From Pantoea sp. RIT-PI-b (GTDB lineage Bacteria; Pseudomonadota; Gammaproteobacteria; Enterobacterales; Enterobacteriaceae), in assembly GCF_001187905.1 (NCBI RefSeq), contig NZ_LGIS01000030.1:1-64000 (forward strand): a stretch of 64,000 bases of DNA. Reading direction: 5' to 3'. Below are positions 28,200 to 36,277 of the stretch, piece after piece. The number at the start of each line of letters is the position of its first letter. Position 1 is the first letter of the stretch. Below the pieces are notes generated by a model. The model searched no databases, was not told the DNA's origin, and saw nothing but the letters and a program-made list of their open reading frames with translations. Both the position numbers and the translations under genes were made by a program.

Positions 28200-28233
28200 C
28201 TGAAACAAAACTGTCACAGACTTCACTTATTCT
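28200..28233 (+). promoter_or_regulatory. PhoB-box-like promoter
   Basis: CTGAAAC-AAAA-CTGTCAC (28200-28217) has the Pho-box layout of two 7-base repeats with a 4-base AT spacer; the second repeat is a perfect CTGTCAC. A weak third unit ending TTCAT lies 11 bases upstream. A -10 candidate TATTCT (28228-28233) starts ten bases after the box, the geometry of PhoB-activated sigma-70 promoters in which the box replaces the -35. It points at the small ORF starting at 28265. Confidence 0.6.
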
Positions 28234-28264
28234 TAAGCCTCATGTTTTTTCGATGGAAACCGTT

Positions 28265-28468
28265 ATGGTCATCAAAGCAAAAAACCTGCAGGACGCGGAA
28301 GAACTGCTGCACTCGGGTATCAATAAAGTTGAACTGGCTTACGATATCGACAGTGACGACTTCTTCCGCCTGGCCAGTCGTTGGTGCGATCGGGGCGCTC
28401 GCATTACCAAAGGCCATCAGCACTTTGTGGTGCAGATTAAAGGTATGGCAATTCCCCCGAATAACTAA
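28265..28468 (+). CDS. Small protein of unknown function, possibly Pho-regulated
   Basis: I do not recognise this 67-residue protein, which starts MVIKAKNLQDAEELL. It is acidic in the middle (YDIDSDDFFRLASRW), has one cysteine and ends QIKGMAIPPNN. There is no signal peptide or membrane helix, so it should be cytoplasmic. The chosen ATG has GGAA six bases upstream. Alternatives are ATG 28253 (four residues longer) and a GTG at 28181, but the latter would lie upstream of the predicted transcript start. The PhoB-like promoter directly in front suggests expression during phosphate starvation. Confidence 0.6.
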   Translation: MVIKAKNLQDAEELLHSGINKVELAYDIDSDDFFRLASRWCDRGARITKGHQHFVVQIKGMAIPPNN

Positions 28469-28545
28469 CAGTGAGTGAGCCCCTTTGGCTTGCTCTCCAT
28501 CCGGCTGACTGGTAAAACTACGTTTTCCGTCGGCCGTGATTTTTT

Positions 28546-29271
28546 ATGTTTGCCTCTCAGACACCGCTTGCTCTGCCCTCTTCTCCCTTTATTCATGCTG
28601 CTGGCCTCTCGCTGGACAGCGTGCCGATCGCCTGGTGTGAATTCGATCAGCACCATTGGCATGCCGAACTGCATCATTCGTGGCAACTGCCGCTGCCCAC
28701 CTCGCTGGAAAGTGCCGTAACGAAGCGCAAAGCCGAGTTTCTGGCCAGCCGCTGGTTGGTACAGCAAAGAGTGGCGCAGCTTGATGAACCCAAGTTTGTC
28801 CTGCGTAATGCGCCGGATCGCTCACCGCTATGGCCTGCTGGCATTCAGGCGTCGCTGTCGCACACGCGCAACATTGCGATCTTCGCCGCCACGCGCGATC
28901 CATTATGTGTTGGCGTGGATGTAGAGCAAATAATGGCAGAGGAGACTGCCGATGAGACGGCCGAGCTGTTGATGAGCGCTGCGGAAAAGCAGCGCCTGCT
29001 GGCGCAACCATTGCCTTTCGCGCAGAGTGCAACGCTGCTGTTTTCGCTGAAAGAGAGTCTGTATAAAGCGCTGTGGCCGCAGCTGCATCAGCCGATGGAT
29101 TTTCTGCAGGCGGAAGTAGTGGAGTTGGATGTGAAGCAAGGCCATGCACGGCTGCGGCTGTGTCAGGATTTTGCGCCGGATTTTACTGGCAACACGCCGT
29201 TGCAGGCGCGTTTCTGGCTGAGCGATGCGCACGTCATAACGTTGCTCACCCATCCGCTGCCGGCAAAATAA
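28546..29271 (+). CDS. 4'-phosphopantetheinyl transferase, EntD family
   Basis: Transfers the phosphopantetheine arm of coenzyme A to carrier proteins of nonribosomal peptide or siderophore synthetases. The 241 residues carry the family motifs in order: SLSHTRNIAIFAA, GVDVEQI (metal-binding Asp and Glu region) and FSLKESLYKALWPQ. The EntD-type N-terminus with EFLASRWLVQQ is present. No NRPS, siderophore or carrier-protein gene is in the window, so its partner lies elsewhere. There is no obvious Shine-Dalgarno before the ATG. E. coli has no gene of this type at this location. Confidence 0.88.
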   Translation: MFASQTPLALPSSPFIHAAGLSLDSVPIAWCEFDQHHWHAELHHSWQLPLPTSLESAVTKRKAEFLASRWLVQQRVAQLDEPKFVLRNAPDRSPLWPAGIQASLSHTRNIAIFAATRDPLCVGVDVEQIMAEETADETAELLMSAAEKQRLLAQPLPFAQSATLLFSLKESLYKALWPQLHQPMDFLQAEVVELDVKQGHARLRLCQDFAPDFTGNTPLQARFWLSDAHVITLLTHPLPAK

Positions 29272-29302
29272 AAAACCGGCTCAGAAATAAACCCGAGCCG
29301 GT
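29265..29302 (-). terminator. Terminator downstream of yojI
   Basis: ACCGGCTC and GAGCCGGT (29275-29282 / 29295-29302) form an 8-base stem. Read on the minus strand it is followed by TTTTTATTTT, so it should end the apbE-alkB-yojI transcript about 124 bases past the yojI stop. The T-run overlaps the end of the converging EntD-type gene. Confidence 0.75.
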
Positions 29303-29425
29303 GACAACACAAGACGACAGAAGTGTTCCAGGGACGCAGAAACGAGGATTTCTGCTGTGAGTGACTTTACTTCCTGCGCAACACCTTGCCCAATAAGGCT
29401 TTTCGCTAAGCTTTCCCGGCTAGCA

Positions 29426-31102
29426 TCAATGCCCGGTATCGGTGCGATGTACCGCATCCAGCGTGGCCATCTCGCGCTCTTTGCCGGTTAACTCAATCAG
29501 CTGTCCTTCACGCATCTCAAGCAGGCGATCGGCATGAATAAAGTAGTGATCGTCGTGACTAATGGCGAAAACGGTTTTACCCGATTGCTGTAACCACGGC
29601 AGCAACTCGCGATAGAAGATACGGCGGAAATGGGGATCCTGATCCGCCGCCCACTCGTCGAGCAGCAAAATGTCACGCTCTTCGGCTGCGGCTAACAGCA
29701 GCGCCAGGCGTTTGCTCTGCCCTTTCGACAGTTGCAAATTGAGCACTTTGTTGCCTTCGAGCTTGAGCTTATCCTGCATCTTCAGGCGCTCCAGCCACTG
29801 CTGCACCAGCGCCGGATTGGCCGGCTGGCCTTGCTGGCCGATTAAACGGTCAAACAGGTGCACATCAGTAAACACCGCCGAGAAGTGTTGGCGATACGCA
29901 TCGAGATTGTGCCAGTCAACCACCTTGCCATCCAGCAGCAAGCTGCCCGATTGCGGCTGATAAAGCCCGGTGAGCAGCATCGCCAGGGTTGATTTACCGC
30001 TGCCGTTGCCGCCAATCAGAAACACCAGTTCTCCACGACGCAGCGTCAGATTGATCGGTCCAACCAGGAAACCCCGTTCGCCATAGTGGAAACTCACATC
30101 GCGCAGCTCCAGCGTTTGCCAGTTACTGACGCTCGGTAAGGGTTTAAATGCTTCGTTGTACGGCGCCAGTTCAAAGGTATTGAGTTTGCGGAAGGCGACC
30201 TGCGCGCTAAGCAGCGTGGGCAAGGCACCGACCGCCGCCAGCAGCGGCGTGCGCAGGAATAGTAGCGTCAGCGAATAGGTTGCTGCCACCGCAGTATTAG
30301 CCCAGCCAAGCCCGTTTGCCATAAAGAACACAATGCCAATCGCGCCCAGCATCATAATATTTGACCAGTTCACTGCGCTGAGGTGGAAAGTATCGGCGCG
30401 CACGATGTGGTGGCGATAACTTTTGGCATTCTCCTGATACACGCTGTCGTAAATCAGCTGCGCGCGTTCGCGGTTCAGCTGCAGCTCTTTGCGCCCTTCA
30501 ATAATGGTCTGGAAGTCGCGATACAGTTCATCTTCTGTCTCGCGCAATTTTGCCATGTGCTGATAAACGCGCGACACCAGCAGCCAGCCACCGACCAGCG
30601 TTACCACCAGCCACAAGCTGGTAATCAGCAGCATTTTCGGCGAGAGCCAGGCGAGATAAAGTGCCGAGCCCAGCGTGATGATGATGCCCTGAATCAGCTC
30701 GGGTAAACGCACGAAGGCAATGGTGATGGCGCGCACATCGCTGGTAAGACCGGCCAGCAACTGCGCATTGCCAATCTGTTCAAGACGTTCCACCCGCGTA
30801 TCAAGAATACGTTTGATGAATTCACCGCGCAGACGCCAGACAAAATGGTGGCCGAGCAGGGTCAGCGCCAGCTGTGAACCGAGCGTCACCGCCATCAGCA
30901 GAAACAGCTGCCCGAGAAAGCTCGGTAAGACAGAGATCGAGGTGTTCACCGCCACGATCAGCTCATTATTGATATAGGCAATCAGGCCTATACCGAGCAC
31001 AGCGCTCAGCAGCGTGAGCAGGATGACGCCAATAAAAGGCCAGCGGTACTGGCGATAAACTACATGCAGCAATGCCATCAAAGGGTTCCAGCGGTCAATC
31101 AA
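29426..31102 (-). CDS. yojI: YojI, ABC exporter (microcin J25/cyclic peptide type)
   Basis: Inner-membrane ABC half-transporter fused to its ATPase; E. coli YojI exports microcin J25 together with TolC. It has 558 residues. About six membrane helices (15-320) are followed by the ATPase (about 330-540) with Walker [10 protein letters not shown], signature LSKGQ ([13 protein letters not shown]) and Walker [15 protein letters not shown]. The LSKGQ signature and DEWAADQDP are typical of the SyrD/PvdE-like cyclic peptide exporter family. It is the last gene of apbE-alkB-yojI, 60 bases after alkB. Confidence 0.92.
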   Translation of the reverse strand: MIDRWNPLMALLHVVYRQYRWPFIGVILLTLLSAVLGIGLIAYINNELIVAVNTSISVLPSFLGQLFLLMAVTLGSQLALTLLGHHFVWRLRGEFIKRILDTRVERLEQIGNAQLLAGLTSDVRAITIAFVRLPELIQGIIITLGSALYLAWLSPKMLLITSLWLVVTLVGGWLLVSRVYQHMAKLRETEDELYRDFQTIIEGRKELQLNRERAQLIYDSVYQENAKSYRHHIVRADTFHLSAVNWSNIMMLGAIGIVFFMANGLGWANTAVAATYSLTLLFLRTPLLAAVGALPTLLSAQVAFRKLNTFELAPYNEAFKPLPSVSNWQTLELRDVSFHYGERGFLVGPINLTLRRGELVFLIGGNGSGKSTLAMLLTGLYQPQSGSLLLDGKVVDWHNLDAYRQHFSAVFTDVHLFDRLIGQQGQPANPALVQQWLERLKMQDKLKLEGNKVLNLQLSKGQSKRLALLLAAAEERDILLLDEWAADQDPHFRRIFYRELLPWLQQSGKTVFAISHDDHYFIHADRLLEMREGQLIELTGKEREMATLDAVHRTDTGH

Positions 31103-31162
31103 GCAGCCTGCAGTTTAATGTCGCCCTCGCTGATAGCAAGAATAATTCTCACCCCGCCGCGG

Positions 31163-31804
31163 CTAAAACGCCCGGCGGAAAGTGAGGTTGTAGCGGAAAG
31201 CGCCCGCCTGCGGATGAATGCCCGCTTTAAGCGGCAAAATGCCGTGATAGCGCAGGCGTGAAGGCCCGCCCCACACCACAATGTCGCCATGTTCCAATAG
31301 CACACGCTGGGTAGCATCGCCGCGTTCGAAGCCACCGAACTGGAACACCGCCGGCAGCCCTAGCGACACGGAAACAATCGGCTGGCGTAGATCCTTCTCA
31401 TCCTTATCCTGATGCAGCGTCAGTTTCGCACCGGGTTCATAGCGATTAATCAGACACGCATCGGGATTGTAACCGCTAAAACCGGCTTCGCCTGCCGTCT
31501 GCTGCGCCAGCTCGCGGAACAGCGCGGGCATCGGTGGCCAATGCTGCCCGCTGTTGTCGTCCTGTTCGGTGTATTGATAGCCGCGTGAATCGGTTGACCA
31601 ACCAAAATCGCCGCAGTTAGTCATCGCCACCGACATACGATGGCCGCCGGGCGTGATGCGATGCTCGAAGGGATTCTGTGCGGAAATGTCATGAATCGCG
31701 GCCAATAACGCATCGGCCCGATCGCGAGCGCGACGGCGCAGAATGACGGCGCCCTCTGCCAGCGGCTCTTGCCACGGGGCTTCTTCACTGAATAAGTCCA
31801 ACAT
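31163..31804 (-). CDS. alkB: DNA oxidative demethylase AlkB
   Basis: Fe(II)/2-oxoglutarate dioxygenase that reverses 1-methyladenine and 3-methylcytosine in DNA and RNA. The iron ligands are visible as His131 and Asp133 (LTLHQDKDEKD) and His187 (LRYHGIL). 2-oxoglutarate-binding arginines are in the final segment (FRRAF). The 213-residue length is normal. In E. coli alkB follows ada and belongs to the Ada regulon, but here ada is absent and apbE sits directly upstream, 11 bases away, so the adaptive response may not control this gene. Confidence 0.96.
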   Translation of the reverse strand: MLDLFSEEAPWQEPLAEGAVILRRRARDRADALLAAIHDISAQNPFEHRITPGGHRMSVAMTNCGDFGWSTDSRGYQYTEQDDNSGQHWPPMPALFRELAQQTAGEAGFSGYNPDACLINRYEPGAKLTLHQDKDEKDLRQPIVSVSLGLPAVFQFGGFERGDATQRVLLEHGDIVVWGGPSRLRYHGILPLKAGIHPQAGAFRYNLTFRRAF

Positions 31805-31815
31805 CTGCGCCTCCT

Positions 31816-32853
31816 TTACTGTGATTTCTGATCGATCAGGAAAGATTTGAACTGCGGCGACATCCAGTGGCTAAAACCATCGCCCTGCTTAGTGATCAAA
31901 TAGACGGCCAAATGCTCTTTCAGCGCTAGCGCCTGCGCACGTTCGCTGCCCAGCACCATCAAGCCGGTATCCCAGCCATCCGCTTCCAGCGCGGTGGTGG
32001 CAATCACCGTCGCCGAAACCAGCTTATGCTCAATCGGCCGGCCGGTGCTGGGATCGATGACGTGCGAAATGCGTTTGCCATCCAGTTCATAATAGTTGCG
32101 ATAGCTGCCCGAGGTGCTGATGCCATGCCCTTGCAAATCGACACGGGCTTCTACCGCGTTTTCGCGATCGGTCGGTTTCTGAATCGCTACGCGCCACGGC
32201 TGCTGGTTGGCATTCACGCCACGGCTTAACACCGCGCCGCCCACCGAGACCAGATAGTTGGTGATGCCTTGCTGCTCCATCAGACGCGCCAGGTGATCGG
32301 TGGCATAACCTTCGCCCATGGTAGAGAGATCAACATACAAGCCTGGCAGATCTTTCTGCAGCCACTGACCGGCAACGCCCTGAATTACACGCAAGTGCTG
32401 TAAACCGCTCAGCGCTTTGGCCGCGGCAATTTCGGCATCGGTTGGCGTATGCAACGGCTGTTGGGTTGGGCCGAATCCCCATAAATTGACCAGCGGCCCG
32501 ACGGTGATATCCATCGCACCCGCCGTTTTTTTGCCAATACGCAGCGCCAGAGTGACGATATCCGCCATATCCGCGCTCACCGGCTGCGCTGCCGTGCCTT
32601 GATACTGATTAAATTGCGATAGCACCGAATCAGGCTTCCACGTCGATAATTCACCGTCATCACGGTCTAGCTGCTGCTGAATCATTTGCTGCAACGTCGC
32701 TTTACGTTGCGGCTCAACGCCGGCGACGCTAACGCGCCAAACGGTGCCCATGGTTTTGCCTTCCAGCACCACCGCCTGTTGACTATCATTTTTTTCACAA
32801 CCGCTCAGGCCGCATGCCATTAAGCCAATTAGCAGAATATTCTTAAGGCACAT
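31816..32853 (-). CDS. apbE: FAD:protein FMN transferase ApbE, lipoprotein
   Basis: Periplasmic enzyme that attaches FMN from FAD to threonines of target proteins such as NqrB/RnfG-type subunits. It has 345 residues. A lipoprotein signal (NILLIGLMACGLSGC, lipidated Cys19) anchors it to the membrane. ApbE core motifs appear: ELSTWKPDSVLSQFN, AMDITVGPLVNLWGFG, LYVDLSTMGEGYATD and the C-terminal ALEADGWDTGLMVLG with Mg-binding residues. It is the first gene of the operon with alkB and yojI. Confidence 0.95.
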   Translation of the reverse strand: MCLKNILLIGLMACGLSGCEKNDSQQAVVLEGKTMGTVWRVSVAGVEPQRKATLQQMIQQQLDRDDGELSTWKPDSVLSQFNQYQGTAAQPVSADMADIVTLALRIGKKTAGAMDITVGPLVNLWGFGPTQQPLHTPTDAEIAAAKALSGLQHLRVIQGVAGQWLQKDLPGLYVDLSTMGEGYATDHLARLMEQQGITNYLVSVGGAVLSRGVNANQQPWRVAIQKPTDRENAVEARVDLQGHGISTSGSYRNYYELDGKRISHVIDPSTGRPIEHKLVSATVIATTALEADGWDTGLMVLGSERAQALALKEHLAVYLITKQGDGFSHWMSPQFKSFLIDQKSQ

Positions 32854-32993
32854 ACTTTCCTCTTATGAAACGCATAACTTCAGCCCATTGCTAAGCATAA
32901 AATCTTGTAAATCAGTCTAAAGACCCTTGATGTTTGTTAAGCGCTGGCCCAGGATAATCGGTCCCTGCAACGGTATGTCTTCAGGAGAATGAG

Positions 32994-33107
32994 ATGATTT
33001 ATATGATAATTGCAGTGACCACCGGGTTATTTATTTTTGGCAGCTTCAAATGCTGGCAGCACTATCGCCATCGTCTGATTCAGCATTATCCCTCACGCAG
33101 ACGTTAA
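32994..33107 (+). CDS. Small single-helix membrane peptide (37 aa), unknown
   Basis: A short frame starts MIYMIIAVTTGLFIFGSFKC and ends in the basic tail YRHRLIQHYPSRRR. AGGAG lies six bases before the ATG, a very good ribosome-binding site. One hydrophobic helix (about 2-17) followed by a positive C-terminus fits an inner-membrane miniprotein with its tail in the cytoplasm. I do not recognise the family. It is divergent from apbE. Confidence 0.55.
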   Translation: MIYMIIAVTTGLFIFGSFKCWQHYRHRLIQHYPSRRR

Positions 33108-33254
33108 ATTTTTGCACCAGAAAGTCATCATCCTGCACCGCTTCAGCGCTGGCGCAGTGTAGCAAAGTCGCGGCAAGGCGCGTGGCGCTGAGAGCGGTGG
33201 AATGGCATGAATTCTGCATTGTTGATGGGGAGTTGAACATCAGCGAGGTGCAGA

Positions 33255-33413
33255 ATGGAAAATATCAAAACGCAGAACAGTAAATGGCAGCACTGGCTTA
33301 GCTTCTCCGCTTTTACGCTGGCGGGTGTGGCGATGGAAGGCAGCGTAACGTCCATCACCCAACCACCGCAGCAACCGGCGCCAAAAGCCAAAAAATGGCG
33401 CGGTGTGCAGTAA
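33255..33413 (+). CDS. Small protein (52 aa), unknown
   Basis: The frame starts MENIKTQNSKWQHWLSFSAF and ends in a proline/lysine-rich tail (TQPPQQPAPKAKKWRGVQ). GAGG lies six bases before the ATG. A moderately hydrophobic stretch (LSFSAFTLAGVAM, about 15-27) could be a weak membrane segment. No family is recognised. It lies between the 37-residue ORF and the convergent DUF1348 gene, whose stop is four bases past its own. Confidence 0.5.
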   Translation: MENIKTQNSKWQHWLSFSAFTLAGVAMEGSVTSITQPPQQPAPKAKKWRGVQ

Positions 33414-33417
33414 ACCG

Positions 33418-33873
33418 CTACAGCCCCAACTCACTCAAGCCCGGATGATCGTCCGGGCGCGTGCCCTCCGGCCAATGAAACAGACGCGCTTGCGCGCTGA
33501 TTGGCAGATCGTTAATGCAGGCGAAACGCTGGATCATTAAACCATCGGCGCCAAAGTGCCAGTTTTCATTACCATAGCTGCGGAACCAGTTACCGCTGTC
33601 ATCATGCCATTCATAGGCAAAACGCACCGCTAGCTTATCTTCATGCCACGCCCACAACTCTTTAATCAGCCGATAATCCAACTCTTTAACCCACTTGCGC
33701 TGCAGGAAAGTCACCACTTCCGCGCGTCCATTCACGAATTCGCTGCGATTGCGCCAGCGCGTATCTTCGCTATAAACCAATGAAACACGCTGCGCGTCGC
33801 AACTGTTCCAGGCATCTTCCGCCATGCGGACTTTCTGTAACGCCGTTTGTTGATTGAACGGTGGCACCAGCAT
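33418..33873 (-). CDS. DUF1348 family protein (SnoaL/NTF2-like fold)
   Basis: A 151-residue cytoplasmic protein of the DUF1348 family, which adopts the NTF2-like cone fold and has no established reaction. Characteristic segments are [44 protein letters not shown] and [21 protein letters not shown] is eight bases before the ATG. It is divergent from a TetR-type regulator, with two palindromic operators between them, so the regulator probably controls it. Confidence 0.88.
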   Translation of the reverse strand: MLVPPFNQQTALQKVRMAEDAWNSCDAQRVSLVYSEDTRWRNRSEFVNGRAEVVTFLQRKWVKELDYRLIKELWAWHEDKLAVRFAYEWHDDSGNWFRSYGNENWHFGADGLMIQRFACINDLPISAQARLFHWPEGTRPDDHPGLSELGL

Positions 33874-33891
33874 CTTTTATCTCCTGATAAT

Positions 33892-33909
33892 GTAGACAGG
33901 TCTGTCTAC
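33892..33909. promoter_or_regulatory. TetR-type operator 1
   Basis: GTAGACAGGTCTGTCTAC has 8-base arms (GTAGACAG / CTGTCTAC) around a 2-base centre. It lies 19 bases upstream of the DUF1348 gene start and shares its half-site with operator 2, 37 bases away centre to centre. Confidence 0.8.
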
Positions 33910-33928
33910 TTGATTCATCCTGCCGTAT

Positions 33929-33946
33929 GTAGACAATTCTGTCTAC
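33929..33946. promoter_or_regulatory. TetR-type operator 2
   Basis: GTAGACAATTCTGTCTAC repeats the GTAGACA / TGTCTAC half-sites of operator 1, and the palindrome extends to AT...AT on each side. It lies 21 bases upstream of the regulator start, which suggests autoregulation. Confidence 0.8.
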
Positions 33947-33966
33947 ATTTCTTAAAGGATTTTTTG

Positions 33967-34530
33967 ATGCTTGAGCCCCTGGTTTTTGATGCGACGGCTT
34001 CCGCACGCGAGCGTATTTTGCTGTGCGCCCAGCAGCTGTTTTACCAACAAGGCATTCGCGCCACCGGCGTGGATAAAGTGATTGCTGAGGCCGGCGTCAC
34101 CAAGGTGACGTTCTATCGCCACTTTCCGGCGAAGAATGCACTGGTGGTCGCGTTTTTGCAGCAGCGCCATCAGCGCTGGATGGCGGCTTTTCGTGTCGCG
34201 CTGGATCAGCAGATGGCACTGATTAATGCCCTGCCCGCCGCCTTACTGAGTTGGTTCAACGATGCCGATTATCGTGGCTGCGCATTTATTAACACCGCTG
34301 CCGAATTAGGCACCACGTTGCCGGAAGCCAGTGAACTGATTCGCCAGCATAAGCACGAGATGGCGCAAGCAATAAGCGAAAAGCTGACGCCAGAACAGCA
34401 AATAAAAACAGCGCAGATTGTGTTGCTGGTAGAAGGGGCAATTGTGCAGGTGCAGATTGGGGAGGATGCGAAACAGGTGGTCGAGGTGCTACAGGCCGCG
34501 CTGGATGCGCTGATAAAAACGGGAGCGTGA
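33967..34530 (+). CDS. TetR/AcrR family transcriptional regulator
   Basis: A 187-residue repressor-type protein. The N-terminal helix-turn-helix (about 10-58) reads ARERILLCAQQLFYQQGIRATGVDKVIAEAGVTKVTFYRHF, a standard TetR HTH, and a C-terminal ligand-binding and dimerisation domain follows (about 75-187) with YRGCAFINTAAEL typical of one TetR subfamily. The ATG at 33967 has AAAGGA eight bases upstream; the frame is open 40 codons further, through the operators, and that extension is rejected. It is divergent from the DUF1348 gene. The effector is unknown. Confidence 0.9.
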   Translation: MLEPLVFDATASARERILLCAQQLFYQQGIRATGVDKVIAEAGVTKVTFYRHFPAKNALVVAFLQQRHQRWMAAFRVALDQQMALINALPAALLSWFNDADYRGCAFINTAAELGTTLPEASELIRQHKHEMAQAISEKLTPEQQIKTAQIVLLVEGAIVQVQIGEDAKQVVEVLQAALDALIKTGA

Positions 34531-34547
34531 CCGCTAAGCCACGCTCC
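34515..34547 (-). terminator. Terminator of ompC, overlapping the TetR gene end
   Basis: On the minus strand GGAGCGTG...CACGCTCC (stem 34522-34529 / 34540-34547) is followed by CGTTTTTA. It lies eight bases beyond the ompC stop. The TetR-gene stop codon (34528-34530) is inside the left arm. Confidence 0.75.
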
Positions 34548-34554
34548 ATCACGA

Positions 34555-35679
34555 TTAGAACTGGTAAACCAGACCTAATGCTACGACGTCATCGGTGTTG
34601 ATTCCGGCTGCGTCGGTGAAGTTACTGTCGTCCAGCAGGTTGATCTGATAATCAACATAGGTCGACATGTTTTTGTTGAAGTAGTAAGTCGCACCTACAT
34701 CAATGTATTTCTTCAGGTTCTGGCTGCCGTATCCTTCGATATCAGAGCCGCGAGAAGAAACGAAGGCCAGAGATGGACGCAGGCCGAAATCGAACTGATA
34801 CTGTGCGACCAATTCCCAGTTATCCGCTTTGTTGGCGTAACCGTAAATCGAGCCATCATCGCTGGCACCAAAGCGCGTTGCGTTATAAGAACGGCTGTAC
34901 ATCGCGGCCAGGTAGATGTTGTTCGCGTCATACTTCAGCGCGCCGCTGTAAGCTTCGGCTTTATCACCACGACCAAGGATGCCTGCGGTACGTGGGTTGT
35001 TGCCATTCTGGTTATTGGTACGATCCGACTGGAACATTGCCGCACCAATACCGAAGCCTGAACCCAAGTCATAGGTGGTGCTCAGACCGTAGCCGTCGCC
35101 ATTTTCACCCAGTACATCACGACCAGAGCCCGTCGCTTCGGTTGGGTTGTCGTTTTTGCCTTGATACTGAACTGCGAAGTTCCAGCCATCGACTAAACCG
35201 AAGAAGTTGGTATTACGATAGGTTGCGAGGCCGTTGCTGCGCTGGAACAGGAAGTTGTCCGCGCCGTAGGTATCGCCACCGAACTCTGGCAACACGTCAG
35301 TCCATGCGCCGAGATCGTACATTACGCCGTAGTTACGACCGTAATCGAATGAACCTGCATCACCAAATTTCAGACCGGCGAAGCCAACACGCGTATAGCT
35401 GTTAGCGGTGCCTTCGCTTTCAGCGGTGTTGAGTGCCGCCTGATATTCCCACTGGCCGTAACCGGTCAGCTGATCGGTCACCTGAGTTTCACCTTTGAAG
35501 CCAAAACGCAGGTAAGACTGGTCACCGTCCGAGCCAGAGTCGTCAGAGAAATAGTGCAGACCATCAACTTTACCGTAGAGGTCTAATTTGTTGCCATCTT
35601 TGTTGTAAATTTCAGCTGCGCTTGCTGATCCTGCAACCAGCAATGCAGGAATCATCAGGGAGAGAACGCGACGTTTCAT
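34555..35679 (-). CDS. ompC: Outer-membrane porin OmpC
   Basis: A trimeric 16-strand general porin of the outer membrane. A signal peptide (about 1-21, cleaved before [10 protein letters not shown]) is followed by a 353-residue mature chain. The constriction-loop motif PEFGGDTYG and the C-terminal VALGLVYQF ending in phenylalanine (Bam recognition) are present. Identity as ompC rather than ompF or phoE is supported by the apbE-ompC-micF-rcsD context. OmpR probably activates it: the upstream region contains AATACAATGAAACA-like sequences near 35810-35830 on the minus strand. Confidence 0.94.
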   Translation of the reverse strand: MKRRVLSLMIPALLVAGSASAAEIYNKDGNKLDLYGKVDGLHYFSDDSGSDGDQSYLRFGFKGETQVTDQLTGYGQWEYQAALNTAESEGTANSYTRVGFAGLKFGDAGSFDYGRNYGVMYDLGAWTDVLPEFGGDTYGADNFLFQRSNGLATYRNTNFFGLVDGWNFAVQYQGKNDNPTEATGSGRDVLGENGDGYGLSTTYDLGSGFGIGAAMFQSDRTNNQNGNNPRTAGILGRGDKAEAYSGALKYDANNIYLAAMYSRSYNATRFGASDDGSIYGYANKADNWELVAQYQFDFGLRPSLAFVSSRGSDIEGYGSQNLKKYIDVGATYYFNKNMSTYVDYQINLLDDSNFTDAAGINTDDVVALGLVYQF

Positions 35680-36000
35680 TTTATTACCCTCTTTTAATGT
35701 GCCTTTATTTATGCCACTGCAAACTGAACGATTAAAAATTCAGCCGGCAAGCCATTGTTATTTTATGTTGGGCAATAATCTATCACGAAAATGATACTAA
35801 ATTTCCAAAACTGTTTCATTGTATTAAAAAGTTATTTCAGGATGTAATTTTCGGGGAACTAATAACCAGCACAGATAGGTAAAAAATATAGCACTTAATG
35901 ACAACATGGATTTAAAACATTACAAAACAGCAAATTACATGAATTACATTTTCGCACTGAATGACAAAACTCATCATCATCCAGAGCATACAATTATCTC
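35680..36000. promoter_or_regulatory. Shared ompC/micF control region
   Basis: A 321-base AT-rich divergent region. On the minus strand around 35796-35832 it carries GAAACA-type sequences resembling OmpR sites of E. coli ompC. On the plus strand TACAAT (35989-35994) is a good -10 for MicF starting at 36001, without a strong -35, which fits an activated promoter. No protein gene is visible. Confidence 0.5.
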
Positions 36001-36094
36001 GCTATCATCATTTATTTCATTATTACCTTCATTCACCCCGAATGATTTGATTTACCCTAATTTCCCGCCGGACAAGATTGTCCGGCATTTTTTT
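36001..36094 (+). ncRNA. micF: Antisense regulatory RNA MicF
   Basis: The sequence from GCTATCATCATTTATTTC onward closely follows E. coli MicF at its 5' seed, which pairs with the ompF leader and blocks its translation through Hfq. It ends in a strong terminator: GCCGGACA-agat-TGTCCGGC (36067-36086) then a T-run. It is divergent from ompC, exactly as in E. coli, and so should rise when OmpR is active. The 94-base length equals E. coli MicF (about 93). A long open frame across this region (35906-36535) is not a gene. Confidence 0.92.
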
Positions 36095-36277
36095 GCCCAA
36101 AATTCAGCCCCAGCGATTATATTGCGTAAAGTTAATTACGCGAGACAAATTAACCCAGACAATTCCGAGGCATTATTTGCCGCTTTCCGCACATTTTGTT
36201 CAATGTATAGCCTTAAAATGGCAATGTTAATTTCCGTGCACAACAAAGATTGCTGGAATATTACCCGGTGCATAATA

